Source: Mesorhizobium mediterraneum (lineage in GTDB: Bacteria > Pseudomonadota > Alphaproteobacteria > Rhizobiales > Rhizobiaceae). From it: 64,000 nt of DNA. The translations under genes were made by a program, and so were the position numbers. A model generated the notes under the pieces. That model searched no databases. It was given only the letters and a program-made list of their open reading frames with translations, and was not told the DNA's origin. Each line of letters starts with the position of its first letter. The first letter of the stretch is position 1. The stretch is taken from the NCBI RefSeq assembly GCF_002284565.1, contig NZ_NPKI01000033.1, positions 156,098 through 220,097 of the forward strand. Direction: 5' to 3'. This document shows positions 26,073 through 37,160 of this stretch, one piece after another.

Positions 26073-26846
26073 ATGCAGATTTCAAGATGGATCGCATCGG
26101 CAGCAACAGCCGCCATGTTGGTGATATCAGCCGGGTCCTTTTCGGCGCAAGCACAGGAAAAATTGAAGATCGCCACCGAAGGCGCCTATCCGCCGTTCAA
26201 CACCATCACCGCGGATGGCAAGCTCGTCGGCTTCGATATCGACATCGCCGAGGCGCTTTGCGCTCAGATGAAGGTCGAATGCGAACTTGTCACGCAGGAC
26301 TGGGACGGCATGATTCCGGCGCTCCAGGCCAGAAAGTTCGACGCCATCGTCGCGTCCATGAGCATCACCGAAGAGCGCAAGAAGCAGGTCTCCTTCACCA
26401 ACAAATACTATACGACGCCGCTTTCGCTGGTGGCCTTGAAAGACAGCGATATTGCCTCGACCGAACCCGCCGCACTCGCCGGCAAGACGGTCGGCGCCCA
26501 GGCTTCGACCACCCAGGCCGACTATGCCCAGGATGTCTATGGCAAGGCCGGTGCCGAGGCGAAGCTCTATCCGACCCAGGAGGAGGCGGTTACCGACCTG
26601 ATGAACGGCCGCCTCGATGCCGTCCTTTCAGACAAGTTCGTGCTGATGGACTGGATGAAGAAGTCGAGCGACGGCTGCTGCAAGATGGTCGGCGACGTCA
26701 AGGGCACTGAGACGGAAGCGGGCATCGCCGTGCGCCAGGAAGACAATGCGCTGCGCGAAAAGCTCAACGCCGCGATCGATGCAATCGTCGCCGACGGCAC
26801 CTACAAGAAGATCCAGGCCAAATATTTCGACTTCGATATTTACTGA
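26073..26846 (+). CDS. amino-acid ABC transporter substrate-binding protein
   Basis: This 257-aa periplasmic protein of the HisJ/ArgT type has a signal peptide (about 1-27, cleaving near AQA-QE) and the family motifs KLKIATEGAYPPFN, LVGFDIDIAEALCAQM and DAIVASMSITEERKKQ. The acidic and aromatic ligand pocket suggests a basic or polar amino acid such as Lys, Arg or ornithine. It has no transporter partner genes here, and is followed by a repeat and the convergent gguC. Confidence 0.88.
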   Translation: MQISRWIASAATAAMLVISAGSFSAQAQEKLKIATEGAYPPFNTITADGKLVGFDIDIAEALCAQMKVECELVTQDWDGMIPALQARKFDAIVASMSITEERKKQVSFTNKYYTTPLSLVALKDSDIASTEPAALAGKTVGAQASTTQADYAQDVYGKAGAEAKLYPTQEEAVTDLMNGRLDAVLSDKFVLMDWMKKSSDGCCKMVGDVKGTETEAGIAVRQEDNALREKLNAAIDAIVADGTYKKIQAKYFDFDIY

Positions 26847-26859
26847 GGTAGGAACTGCC

Positions 26860-27012
26860 AATCTCCCCCCTTGAGGGGGAGATGGCCGGCAGGCCAGAGG
26901 GGGTCGGTCCGGCCGGGCTCGGCTCTTTATCGCAGACGCAGGGGGCTGGCGCTCTACGCGAGACGACCCCCTCTGTCGCCTTCGGCGACATCTCCCCCTC
27001 AAGGGGGGAGAT
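26860..27012. repeat. intergenic repeat with palindromic ends
   Basis: This 153-bp element is bounded by two near-identical self-palindromes ATCTCCCCCCTTGAGGGGG (26860-26883) and ATCTCCCCCTCAAGGGGGG (26990-27012), with an inner CCAGAGGGGG/CCCCCTCTG pair. It separates convergent genes and is of the repeat class common in mesorhizobia. Confidence 0.85.
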
Positions 27013-27016
27013 CCCG

Positions 27017-28009
27017 CTACAGCGCCTTCACCGACACCTTCACCGGCTGCTCGATTTCAAGCGGGTTGCGCAGCGGCAGGCCAAAATCCTTGGCCTCGAT
27101 CTCGAACACGTCGCCGGCCTCGGTCCTGACGCCGTCGGCGAAGGACAGCGTCGCGGTGCCGAACATGTGCACATGAACGTCGCCCGGCTGGCGGAAAGCC
27201 GAATATTTGAAGTGGTGATGTTCGAGATTGGCGATGGTGTGCGACATGTTCGCCTCGCCTGACAGGAACGGCTTTTCCCACAGCAGCTTGCCGTCGCGGA
27301 CAATGCGTGAGGAACCCCTGATGTCGGACGGCAGGTCGCCGATCAGGATCTCCGGCCCGAACGAGGCGTTGCGCAGCTTGGAATGCGCGAGGAAAAGATA
27401 GTTCACACGCTCAGTGACGTGGTCGGAAAACTCGTTTGACAGCGTGAAGCCGACGCGGAACGGGGCACCGTCGTCGCCGATGACATAAATGCCGGCGATT
27501 TCCGGCTCCTCGCCGGCATCCTGGGCGAAGGCGGGCGACAGAAGTGCCGCACCGGGCGCCACCGCCATGGTGCCGTTGCCCTTGTAGAACCATTCCGGCT
27601 GCACGCCCGTCTGGCCGTTGGTCGGCTTGCCGCCCTCCAACCCCATGCGGAACATCTTCATGGAATCGGTGAGCTGCTCTTCGCCGCCGGTGCTGAGCTT
27701 CTTGTGCATGGCATCGCGGGTCGCGGCGGAGCCGAGATGCGTCAGCCCGGTGCCGGTGAGATGAAGATGCGCCGGATCCGGATGGTTGATCGGCGACAAC
27801 AGCCGTCCCTTCTTGTAGGCGGCATCGAGGTCGACCGCTTCACCGAACCCCTTGCGCTCGATGAGGGCGGCGAGCCCGGTGCCGGTGCGCGCGGCCTCCA
27901 TCGCCAGCGAATAGACGCTGCGGGCGCCGTTGATGATCCTGGTCTTGCCGCCGTTGCGGGCAACAACGCGGATGGTCTCCGCGTCGTCGAGGATCTGGGA
28001 AATCAGCAT
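27017..28009 (-). CDS. gguC: GguC / AraD1 family protein (FAH-like)
   Basis: This 330-aa protein has a fumarylacetoacetate-hydrolase-like C-terminal half with FTLSNEFSDHV and SFGPEILIGDLP, in keeping with the acidic metal site of that fold. It is the last gene of the Agrobacterium-type chvE-gguA-gguB-gguC operon; there GguC accompanies sugar uptake, and the AraD1 group probably acts on a sugar-acid intermediate. The exact reaction is not known to me. It starts 209 bp after gguB, a larger gap than elsewhere in the operon, with one weak hairpin (28152-28166). Confidence 0.85.
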   Translation of the reverse strand: MLISQILDDAETIRVVARNGGKTRIINGARSVYSLAMEAARTGTGLAALIERKGFGEAVDLDAAYKKGRLLSPINHPDPAHLHLTGTGLTHLGSAATRDAMHKKLSTGGEEQLTDSMKMFRMGLEGGKPTNGQTGVQPEWFYKGNGTMAVAPGAALLSPAFAQDAGEEPEIAGIYVIGDDGAPFRVGFTLSNEFSDHVTERVNYLFLAHSKLRNASFGPEILIGDLPSDIRGSSRIVRDGKLLWEKPFLSGEANMSHTIANLEHHHFKYSAFRQPGDVHVHMFGTATLSFADGVRTEAGDVFEIEAKDFGLPLRNPLEIEQPVKVSVKAL

Positions 28010-28218
28010 GATGTGCCCTCTCTATTGTCTTGGCCCGGCCGCCCATCTGGCAAACCCGGACCTGCGCGGCTCGGGACCAATCCGTGCCACGGGTGAAATT
28101 CTTCGTCCGGATTGCGCTCGCTGGCCTGGTCTCTCAGGAGACTTCTTCGCACCGGCCTCTTGCCGGCAGCCGCGATGTGACCCGTATGGTTCCCTCGTCC
28201 GGCCAGGTTTCTCCCGGC

Positions 28219-29507
28219 TCAAGCCTTGTTCTTGTTGTAGACGTCGAAGACCACGGCGCCGAGCAGCACCAGGCCTTTCACCACCTGTTGCCAATCGACA
28301 TTGACGCCCATGATCGACATGCCGTTGTTCATCACGCCCATGATGAAGCCGCCGACCACCGCGCCAATAACCTGGCCGACGCCGCCCATCGCCGAAGCGC
28401 CGCCGATGAACACGGCGGCGATCACGTCGAGCTCGCTGCCGAGGCCCGCCGCCGGCACCGCCTGGCCAAGGCGCGCCGCAATGATCAGCCCGCCGAGCGC
28501 CGAGAGCACGCCCATATTGATGAACACCATCAGGGTCAGCCGCTCGGTCTTGATACCCGATAGCTGCGCCGCCTTGGCATTGCCGCCCATTGCGTAGATA
28601 CGACGGCCGACCGTCATGCGTTTGGTGACGAAGACGAACAGCGCGATCAGCACGCCCATCACCACGAGAACGATTGGCAGACCTCTGTAGGTGGCGAATT
28701 GGTAGACCAGGAACAGCGTCAGGGCGCTGATCACCAGGGTCTTGACGACAAACAGCGGGAAGGGTTCGGCTTCATAGCCATGCCGCTCTCGGCTGCGCCG
28801 CGCCCTGAGCCCGAGATAGGCATAGGCGAGCACAGCGACGAGGCCGATCACGATCGTCGTCATGTGCAGCGTCAGCCCGCTGCCGACGATGGTCTTGCCA
28901 GCGGCGTTCACGACCGGCGGGATCAGCGTCAACGAGCCGATCACGTCCGGAATGAAGCCGGAACTTAGCGCCTTGAAGCCGACCGGAAGCGGCCCCACGG
29001 AAGACCCGCCACCCAGCAGCGCCTGGCAGATGCCGCGGAAGATCAGCATCCCCGCCAGGGTGACGATGAAGCTTGGTATTCGGTGATAGGCAATCCAGTA
29101 GCCTTGTGCCGCGCCGATTGCGCCACCGACGATCAGGCAGATGATCGACACCACCAGCGGATTGCTGAAAGGGCCGAGAGGCCAGATGACCATCATCATC
29201 GCTGCCAGCGCGCCGATGAAACCGGCGACGGAGCCGACGCTGAGATCGATATGGCCGGAGACGATCACCAGCAGCATGCCCAGCGCCATCACGATGATGA
29301 AGCTGTTCTGCTGCACCAGGTTACTCAGGTTCACCGGTTTGAACAGCGTTCCGGACGTCGTGAACTGGAAGAACACCATGATGAGGATCAGCGCCAGGAT
29401 CAGGCCGTATTCGCGCAGGTTGGTGACCAGCGCCGAGACGGCAACGCGCGGCCCCTGCTGCACATCTTCGGCGACGCCGCTTTTCGGCACGGGAGCGCTT
29501 TCGGTGC

Positions 29508-29511
<4 letters not shown>
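28219..29511 (-). CDS. gguB: sugar ABC transporter permease GguB
   Basis: This 430-aa, roughly 10-helix permease of the ribose/xylose (BPD_transp_2) family has GSVAGFIGALAAMMM, GYWIAYHRIPSFIVTLAGM and the EAA-like GVGQVIGAVVGGFIMGVMNNG. It is longer than usual permeases, with a central hydrophilic insert, as in XylH/MmsB/GguB proteins. It overlaps gguA by 4 bp (ATGA), so the two are translationally coupled. Substrates via ChvE are arabinose, galactose and similar monosaccharides. Confidence 0.92.
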
Positions 29512-31040
<1,529 letters not shown>

Positions 31041-31097
31041 CAGGAATTAAGCTCCTCCGAGATCGGCAAACATACCGGCCTCGCTGGTTAACGAAAA

Positions 31098-31122
31098 GGG
31101 GCCCTGCGTTGCGCAGGACCCC
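31098..31122 (-). terminator. intercistronic hairpin after chvE (attenuating terminator)
   Basis: GGGG-C-CCTGCG pairs with CGCAGG-A-CCCC (one C/A mismatch, 3-nt loop); on the minus strand it is followed by TTTT. It lies between chvE and gguA and probably lets more binding protein than transporter be made. Confidence 0.7.
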
Positions 31123-31139
31123 AGACTTTGCAACTGCGG

Positions 31140-32204
31140 TTACTTCAGCTCTTCGGCCTTGATGTAGCCGGAGTCGACCACGAGGGCCTGGTAGTTCGAC
31201 TTGTCGACCTCATGCGGCGTCAGCAGGATCGAGGGGACGACCTTGACGTCGTTGTTGTAGGTCGTGGTGTCGAGGCCTTCCGGCTTGCCGCCCGAGAGCA
31301 CCTTGTCGACGAGCTCGACCGTCGCCTTGGCGAGTTCGCGGGTATCCTTGAACACGGTCGAGTACTGCTCGCCGGCGATGATCGCCTTGACCGAAGCGGT
31401 CTCGGCGTCCTGGCCGGTGACGATTGGCCAGGGCTGGTCGGCCGTGCCGTAACCAACGGCGCGCAGCGAGGCGATGATGCCGCGCGACAGGCCGTCATAC
31501 GGCGAGAGCACGCCATCGACGCGGCTGCCATCCGAGTAGTTGGCGGAGAGCAGATTGTCCATGCGGGCCTGGGCGGTCGCTGCCAGCCAGCGCAGCGTGC
31601 CGACCTTGTCCATGCCCATCTGGCCGGACTTCACGACGAGGGTCTTGTCGTCGATCAGCGGCTGCAGCACCGACATGGCGCCGTTGTAGAAGAAGAAGGC
31701 GTTGTTGTCGTCCGGCGAACCGCCGAACAGCTCGACGTTGAACGGACCCTTGTTTTCGGGATAGCCGAGGCCCTTGAGCAGCGATTTGGCCTGTATGACG
31801 CCGACGCCGAAATTGTCGAAGGTGGTGTAGTAGTCGACATTCGCGGTCTTCTTGATCAGGCGGTCATAGGCGACGACGACGACGCCGGCGTCAGCCGCCT
31901 TCTGCAGCGCGTCCGACATCGTGGTGCCGTCGATTGAGGCGATGATCAGCGCCTTCGGGCCTTTGGTGATTTCGTTTTCCAGCTGGCTGAGCTGATTGGG
32001 GATATCGTCCTGCGCATATTGCAGGTCGACAGTGTAGCCCAGAGCCTCGAGCTGGGACTTGACGGCGTCGCCGTCGTTGATCCAGCGCTGCGAGGTCTTT
32101 GTGGGCATCAGCACGCCGACGAGGCCTTCGCCTGCCTGCGCCGGGACCGTCATGGCCGCGATGCCAAGGGCCGCGACGGCGGCCAGTGTCTTGATGATCT
32201 TCAC
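31140..32204 (-). CDS. chvE: multiple-monosaccharide-binding periplasmic protein ChvE
   Basis: This 354-aa binding protein has a signal peptide (KIIKTLAAVAALGIAAMTV, cleaving after AQA-GE) and a Peripla_BP_4 fold. Segments such as LVGVLMPTKTSQRWINDGD, SIDGTTMSDALQKA and YDRLIKKTANVDYYTTFDNF match ChvE. It feeds GguAB and, in Agrobacterium, also signals to VirA. The GTG at 32204 follows AGGGAGAG; an ATG at 32234 is upstream of the Shine-Dalgarno and rejected. The upstream 311-bp spacer to gbpR has no recognisable structure apart from promoter-like AT stretches. Confidence 0.92.
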   Translation of the reverse strand: MKIIKTLAAVAALGIAAMTVPAQAGEGLVGVLMPTKTSQRWINDGDAVKSQLEALGYTVDLQYAQDDIPNQLSQLENEITKGPKALIIASIDGTTMSDALQKAADAGVVVVAYDRLIKKTANVDYYTTFDNFGVGVIQAKSLLKGLGYPENKGPFNVELFGGSPDDNNAFFFYNGAMSVLQPLIDDKTLVVKSGQMGMDKVGTLRWLAATAQARMDNLLSANYSDGSRVDGVLSPYDGLSRGIIASLRAVGYGTADQPWPIVTGQDAETASVKAIIAGEQYSTVFKDTRELAKATVELVDKVLSGGKPEGLDTTTYNNDVKVVPSILLTPHEVDKSNYQALVVDSGYIKAEELK

Positions 32205-32515
32205 ATTAACTCTCCCTGTTTGATGGACGCGCACCCTGGGTTTCGTGGGCCGCGCGATCGTGCAGGAGCGCCAAACGCGCCTCTGCCGTCATATCGATCT
32301 CCGGTATCCTCCCAATCGGCCCTGAGACTCTGGTTCCAGTCGATGCGATTTTTCTCGCTGGCGACGGTCAAGCTTCAGGACGCGCAAAGGGTGTGGCTCT
32401 TTGCCATAACTGTCAAATGCGATCTTTGATGGTTGCTATACCGAAACTGATATATTGAAAGCCGACGAAGACCTGGCCGGATTGCCGGTGGCCACGAGCG
32501 GGACAGAAAAAGACG

Positions 32516-33505
32516 ATGGCGGCGCTGCGGAATCCTGATGGACTTTCAGCCGGTTACGAAGAACCCCCCGGCGACGGAGAGATCCTGCTGCGCAGCGGCC
32601 TCAGCCTGCGCCACATGCGCATGATCGCAGCCCTTGACGACCATGGCCGGGTCAGCGCGGCAGCCCAGGTCATGAACATTTCGCAGCCCGCCGCCTCACG
32701 GATGATCGCCGAGATGGAGGCAGTGCTCGACGTCAAGCTGTGCGAAAGGCTACCGCGCGGCATCACGCTGACGCCCTATGGCAAGGCATTGGCGAGGCGC
32801 GCGCGCTCGATCCTGCTCGAGATGCGTGAGGTCGACCGCGAGATATCCGAGCTCAAGGCGGGCAAGGGCGGCTCGGTGTTCCTGGGCGCGGTGACGGCCC
32901 CTGCGATCGAGCTCGCCGTGCCGGCGATCCGCGAAATCCGGCGCATCTATCCGCGTATCGAGATCACCATGCAGGTCGAGACCTCCAATGTGCTGGCGCG
33001 CGAGCTGATCGCCACGCGTCACGATTTCATCATCGCGCGCATCCCCGACGACCTCAATCCACGGCTGTTCGAGGCCCGCGTCATCGGTGTTGAAAAAGCC
33101 TGCCTGATCGTGCGCCGCGGCCACCCGCTCGCCAAGGGCAAGGCGGTGCGGCTGGAGGAGACCGCTGCCTACGACTGGGTTTTCCAGTCGGGCGGCTCGC
33201 CACTGCGCCAAGCGATGGAAAGCAATTTCCTGAACCGCAACATCGCGCTGCCGGACCGCATCCTCAACACCAGTTCGCTGCTTCTGACCCTGGTCATGGT
33301 CGCGCAGTCGGACGCCATCGCGCCGGTGTCGATTCAGGTGGCGAAATTCATCCAGAATCCCGAGGGGCTGGCCGGCGCCATCGACGTCGTCCAGACCGAG
33401 TTCGACATCGAGGTCAGGCCCTACAGCCTGATCACCGTGAAGAATCGCGTGCTGTCGCCGGCAGCCAAGATGCTGCACGACTTTATCTTGAGGGAGGTGG
33501 GTTGA
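32516..33505 (+). CDS. gbpR: LysR family regulator GbpR
   Basis: This 329-aa LysR-type regulator has a winged HTH in residues about 30-90 (LRHMRMIAALDDHGRVSAAAQVMNISQPAASRM) and a PBP-fold effector domain. It is divergent from chvE, the same position as GbpR of Agrobacterium, which activates chvE when galactose or arabinose is present. The start codon has only a weak ribosome-binding site. Confidence 0.9.
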   Translation: MAALRNPDGLSAGYEEPPGDGEILLRSGLSLRHMRMIAALDDHGRVSAAAQVMNISQPAASRMIAEMEAVLDVKLCERLPRGITLTPYGKALARRARSILLEMREVDREISELKAGKGGSVFLGAVTAPAIELAVPAIREIRRIYPRIEITMQVETSNVLARELIATRHDFIIARIPDDLNPRLFEARVIGVEKACLIVRRGHPLAKGKAVRLEETAAYDWVFQSGGSPLRQAMESNFLNRNIALPDRILNTSSLLLTLVMVAQSDAIAPVSIQVAKFIQNPEGLAGAIDVVQTEFDIEVRPYSLITVKNRVLSPAAKMLHDFILREVG

Positions 33506-33525
33506 GAGAGAGGTGGGCTGACGGC

Positions 33526-33599
33526 TGGAGCGGGTAGCGGGAATCGAACCCGCGCGTTCAGCTTGGGAAGCTGACAAGCTACCATTACATCATACCCGC
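33526..33599 (-). tRNA. tRNA-Gly (CCC anticodon)
   Basis: The minus strand folds as a tRNA: acceptor GCGGGTA/TACCCGC, T arm GCGGG-TTCGATT-CCCGC, and anticodon stem TCAGC/GCTGA enclosing TTCCCAA, so the anticodon is CCC reading GGG. The CCA end is encoded (33526-33528 complement). Confidence 0.95.
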
Positions 33600-33677
33600 G
33601 CAGCAGCCTCGTTACCACGCAATCCGGCGTTCGGGCAATCGTTAAGCGCGCATTCGAGCTTTGCCCGCCGCCCGCCG

Positions 33678-35549
33678 CTACTTCGTCGTGGCAAGGGCAT
33701 CGTCTACCGCAAACACCGGCCAGTATTTCGCAATGGCCCGCGTGGCCCCTATCGAGGAGAAATGGCCATAGTCGAAATAGAGAAACTGGCCTGCGTCGGC
33801 GTAGGAGCAGCGTCCTGCGCTACAGAGGAATTCGAGCGGATCGATGAAGGTGGCGCCTTTGGTAAATGAGCGCACGCGGTTGTTGATGTCGGGATCCATG
33901 GCCATCGGCCAGGACGTATCACTGAGATTTCCGCGCTTTGCGAAGAATGCGATTTTCCGAACGTCGGTTATGAACTGCGGAGACTGGCCGATGACAAACA
34001 CGCGCACACCCAGGCCATGAAGCGTATCGATCGTTTGCTGGAGACCGTCGAAACTCCTGGCCTCATAGTCGGTCCACCGGCCGCTGAGTACAACCGTCTT
34101 GATGCCGGCGTCCTGGATGACTTTCAGGGCCTGCTGATTGAACCGCATGCAATCCGGGCGTGCATAGGAGAAGTAAGAGAGGATTGGTGGACAGCCTGCG
34201 TATGTGTATTCGACGACGTTGGCCTGAAGCTGATTTATGTTGGCCTCCAGGCCCGAAACATAGTGGGCGGCAAACGAGTCGCCCCACAACAAAACGGTTG
34301 TAGGGAAGCCGCGAGTGCGTGTGCAGTCCTTGATGTTCCAGCTTTCGATCCGGCTGGAGCCCTCGTTGAAACAGGTGCCCTTGAGCCAGTCCCCGACAGG
34401 GGTCCGCTGTTGGGCATAGTCCGGAAACCGTTGCGGAAAACCGTTGCCGAGCGCCCCGGTCGCCCCGCCAACGCAAAGAAGAGCGATCGCGCCGGCTGAA
34501 AAGGCGAAGATGGGCATCGGGGCGGTGAAGCTCCTTTTCTGCCGAAACGGCTGCTCGATATACTTCCAGGAGAATGCAGCCAATGCGAAGCTTGCAACCG
34601 TCATCGCAACGGTCATCGACGGGTCGAGTTTTTGCAATGAAAGATAGTGCGCGAACGCATTGATCGGCCAGTGAACAAGATACAGCGAATACGAGATGAG
34701 ACCGATCCAGACCAGCGGTCGGACTTCGAGTATGCGGCTAGCGATCGTCGAGGGGCTGTTTTGGCCGACATAGATGAGGAGTGCCGTTCCGAGGCACGGA
34801 TACAAAGCGTTGTAGCCCGGGAACGGGTCGCTCTCCGAAATCGCGAAGAACCCGATGGCGAGAAGGCCAAATCCGGCCAGCCCTACCAGTTCCATAAGAA
34901 ATCGATTGCTCAACGGCGGGGGCCGTTTCAGCATGAGCACAGCGCCCAGCATGAGTTCCCAGACCCGTGTCGGCAGCAGGTAGAATCCCGCGCTTGGCGC
35001 CAGCCATGTCGCCATCACCGCCAGCACGAAGCTGCCGAGAATGATCGGCAGGAGTGCTGTCAGCCAGCGCTTCGCAAAATAGCGATAGATCAGGAACATC
35101 AGGATTGGGGCAAAGATATAGTACTGCTCCTCGACCGAAAGCGACCACGTATGCAGCAGCGGTCGGAGCTCGGCATCGATGGAGAAGTAATTTGACGTTT
35201 TCCAAAAATAGATGTTCGACCAGAAAGTCGAGGCCGCTATGACGCTGAGACTGAATTCATGCAGATCTGACGGCAGAAGAATGAACAATGCCGCAATACA
35301 GGTGAGAAGCGTGACAAAGATCAGAGCCGGCAGAATGCGCCGGGCACGGCGCCAGTAGAAGCTGACGATCGAAAATTGGCCGCGTTCAAGGTCGTCCAGA
35401 AGACTTCCGGTGATCAGGTAGCCGGATATGACGAAGAAGATATCGACGCCGGTAAAGCCGCCTGGAATTGCCGAGATTCCGAAATGGAAGAGTACAACCG
35501 GCAGCACCGCAACAGCCCTAAGGCCATCGATATCGCGCCTGTACTTCAT
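33678..35549 (-). CDS. acyltransferase-3 with C-terminal SGNH domain (surface polysaccharide acylation)
   Basis: This 623-aa protein begins with MKYRRDIDGLRAVAVLPVVLFH, the AT3 signature, and has about ten transmembrane helices to residue 370 (HTWSLSVEEQYY and YIEQPFR are typical). The C-terminal soluble SGNH-like region has WGDSFAAHY, GRWTD and a DYGHFSS Asp/His pair. Such proteins O-acetylate LPS, exopolysaccharide or Nod-factor-like substrates. Its GC content looks lower than its neighbours and it adjoins a tRNA gene, so recent acquisition is possible. Confidence 0.88.
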   Translation of the reverse strand: MKYRRDIDGLRAVAVLPVVLFHFGISAIPGGFTGVDIFFVISGYLITGSLLDDLERGQFSIVSFYWRRARRILPALIFVTLLTCIAALFILLPSDLHEFSLSVIAASTFWSNIYFWKTSNYFSIDAELRPLLHTWSLSVEEQYYIFAPILMFLIYRYFAKRWLTALLPIILGSFVLAVMATWLAPSAGFYLLPTRVWELMLGAVLMLKRPPPLSNRFLMELVGLAGFGLLAIGFFAISESDPFPGYNALYPCLGTALLIYVGQNSPSTIASRILEVRPLVWIGLISYSLYLVHWPINAFAHYLSLQKLDPSMTVAMTVASFALAAFSWKYIEQPFRQKRSFTAPMPIFAFSAGAIALLCVGGATGALGNGFPQRFPDYAQQRTPVGDWLKGTCFNEGSSRIESWNIKDCTRTRGFPTTVLLWGDSFAAHYVSGLEANINQLQANVVEYTYAGCPPILSYFSYARPDCMRFNQQALKVIQDAGIKTVVLSGRWTDYEARSFDGLQQTIDTLHGLGVRVFVIGQSPQFITDVRKIAFFAKRGNLSDTSWPMAMDPDINNRVRSFTKGATFIDPLEFLCSAGRCSYADAGQFLYFDYGHFSSIGATRAIAKYWPVFAVDDALATTK

Positions 35550-35815
35550 TCAAGAAGCCCTGTGTTCGCAGGTCACGGCGAGACGGCGCAGTCCGTCCAT
35601 AGTCGGGCGATGAGTCTGGCAGATCAATATCAACGGATTACCCTCTGTCCTCCAATTTTGCTGCGCTGCAACATAAGTGTCAAGGTCGGCGAGCAGACAA
35701 TCCGCAAACCGCCGTGCGGAGCAACTGGATTCAGCGACCACCTTGATGCCAGCGCGGCAAGTGCGTATTTCTGAACCTGTACCCGAATCGGGTTAACCGA
35801 ATCTGGAGACACGCC

Positions 35816-36079
35816 TTGTCCGCACTGACGCGCTTTCTCGGCGATACGCCGCTCCGGGTGCTTCTGAAGCTGCTGGTGGTATCGTTCCTCGTCGGCCTTG
35901 TCATGAACGCTTTCGGCTGGTCGCCGGTGGATGTGCTCTACGGCATCCGGAATTTCTTCGTCGATCTCTGGAATCTGGGCTTCCGCGCCATTGACCGTTT
36001 CCTCGGCTACATCCTGCTGGGCGCGGCGATCGTCATTCCGGCCTTCCTCCTGCTCAGGATCGCCAACTACCGGAAATAG
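35816..36079 (+). CDS. small membrane protein, DUF6460-like
   Basis: This 87-aa protein starts at a TTG after CTGGAG. It has two likely transmembrane helices (about 15-35 and 62-82) around GWSPVDVLYGIRNFFVDLWN. It looks like a conserved rhizobial protein of unknown function. The 266-bp spacer before it holds only promoter-like sequence. Confidence 0.7.
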   Translation: MSALTRFLGDTPLRVLLKLLVVSFLVGLVMNAFGWSPVDVLYGIRNFFVDLWNLGFRAIDRFLGYILLGAAIVIPAFLLLRIANYRK

Positions 36080-36131
36080 GTATGGCCCCGAACCTGCGGT
36101 TCGGCAAGGATCATGCTCAATCGGTCAGGCC

Positions 36132-37034
36132 TCACGCGAAGCCTGATGCCACTTCGAACAGGATGGCATGGCGCGCGGCAAGCGCCGCCACGTCAGTCGA
36201 ATAGCCGCCGCCGATAACGCCGCAGACCGGGATGCGGAGCGCGCGGAAATGACGGATCACCATGTCGTCACGGGCGCGCAGCCCCTCGTTCGACAGCGAT
36301 AACCTGCCAAGCCGGTCATCGGCATGGACGTCGACCCCGGCATTGTAGAAAACGATGTCCCAGGGCGCCCTGGCGGTGAGTTCCGGCAGAATGCCGCCCA
36401 ACCTTTCGAGATAGGCCGCATCGCCGGTGCCGTCGGGCAGGGCGACGTCGAGGTCGGAAGCGATCTTGCGCGCCGGATAGTTACGGTCGCCATGCATGGA
36501 AAAGGTGAACACGCGCCGTTCATCGCCCAGAATGTCCGCCGTGCCGTCGCCCTGATGGACGTCGAGATCGACGATCAGGATGTTGCGGGCGGCAGCTTCG
36601 GCAAGCAGCACCAGCGAAGCCACGGCAACATCGTTGAAGGTGCAGAAGCCGGCGCCTTGCGCGCGCCGCGCATGATGGCTGCCGCCGGCGGTGTTGCAGG
36701 CGATGCCGTTCAGCAACGCCAGCCGCGCCGCCAGCACCGTGCCGCCCGTTGCGAGCTGCGCCCTGAGCGAGACCCGCGGACCCACCGGAAAGCCGATCTC
36801 GCGCTCGATCTTTTCAGGCACTTCGCAGGCCAGCACCTGATCGACATACGAGGCGGCATGAGCAAGCTTCAGCCATGATGCCGGCGCCGGCCTAGGCATG
36901 CTGAGCGCCTCGGGCCCGGCAAGTCCGCGCGCGCTCAGGGCTTCCATCAGCAATGGGTATTTGCTCATCGGGAAGCGATGGTTGACGGCAAAACTGGCGT
37001 CGTAATCGGGATGATGAACGATCTGCAGTGGCAT
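36132..37034 (-). CDS. histone deacetylase family (acetylpolyamine/acetoin-type) protein
   Basis: This 300-aa arginase/deacetylase-fold zinc hydrolase has its active-site and zinc ligands in GGSHHARRAQGAGFC, DLDVHQGDGT and NAGVDVHADDRLG, all intact. Bacterial members deacetylate polyamines or related small molecules, or work with acetoin genes; none of those genes is adjacent. The start is MPLQ at 37034; an in-frame ATG further upstream is less likely. Confidence 0.9.
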   Translation of the reverse strand: MPLQIVHHPDYDASFAVNHRFPMSKYPLLMEALSARGLAGPEALSMPRPAPASWLKLAHAASYVDQVLACEVPEKIEREIGFPVGPRVSLRAQLATGGTVLAARLALLNGIACNTAGGSHHARRAQGAGFCTFNDVAVASLVLLAEAAARNILIVDLDVHQGDGTADILGDERRVFTFSMHGDRNYPARKIASDLDVALPDGTGDAAYLERLGGILPELTARAPWDIVFYNAGVDVHADDRLGRLSLSNEGLRARDDMVIRHFRALRIPVCGVIGGGYSTDVAALAARHAILFEVASGFA

Positions 37035-37160
37035 GAGCGGTCGGTGCGCCAGAAGCGGGTTTCGGTTGACCATGACGCGATGAAAGATTGCGCGGCGTTG
37101 GGAAACTGGGGCACATCGGCCATTCGAGCAAGCCGCAATGAGGGTCGGGTCCTGGATCAG

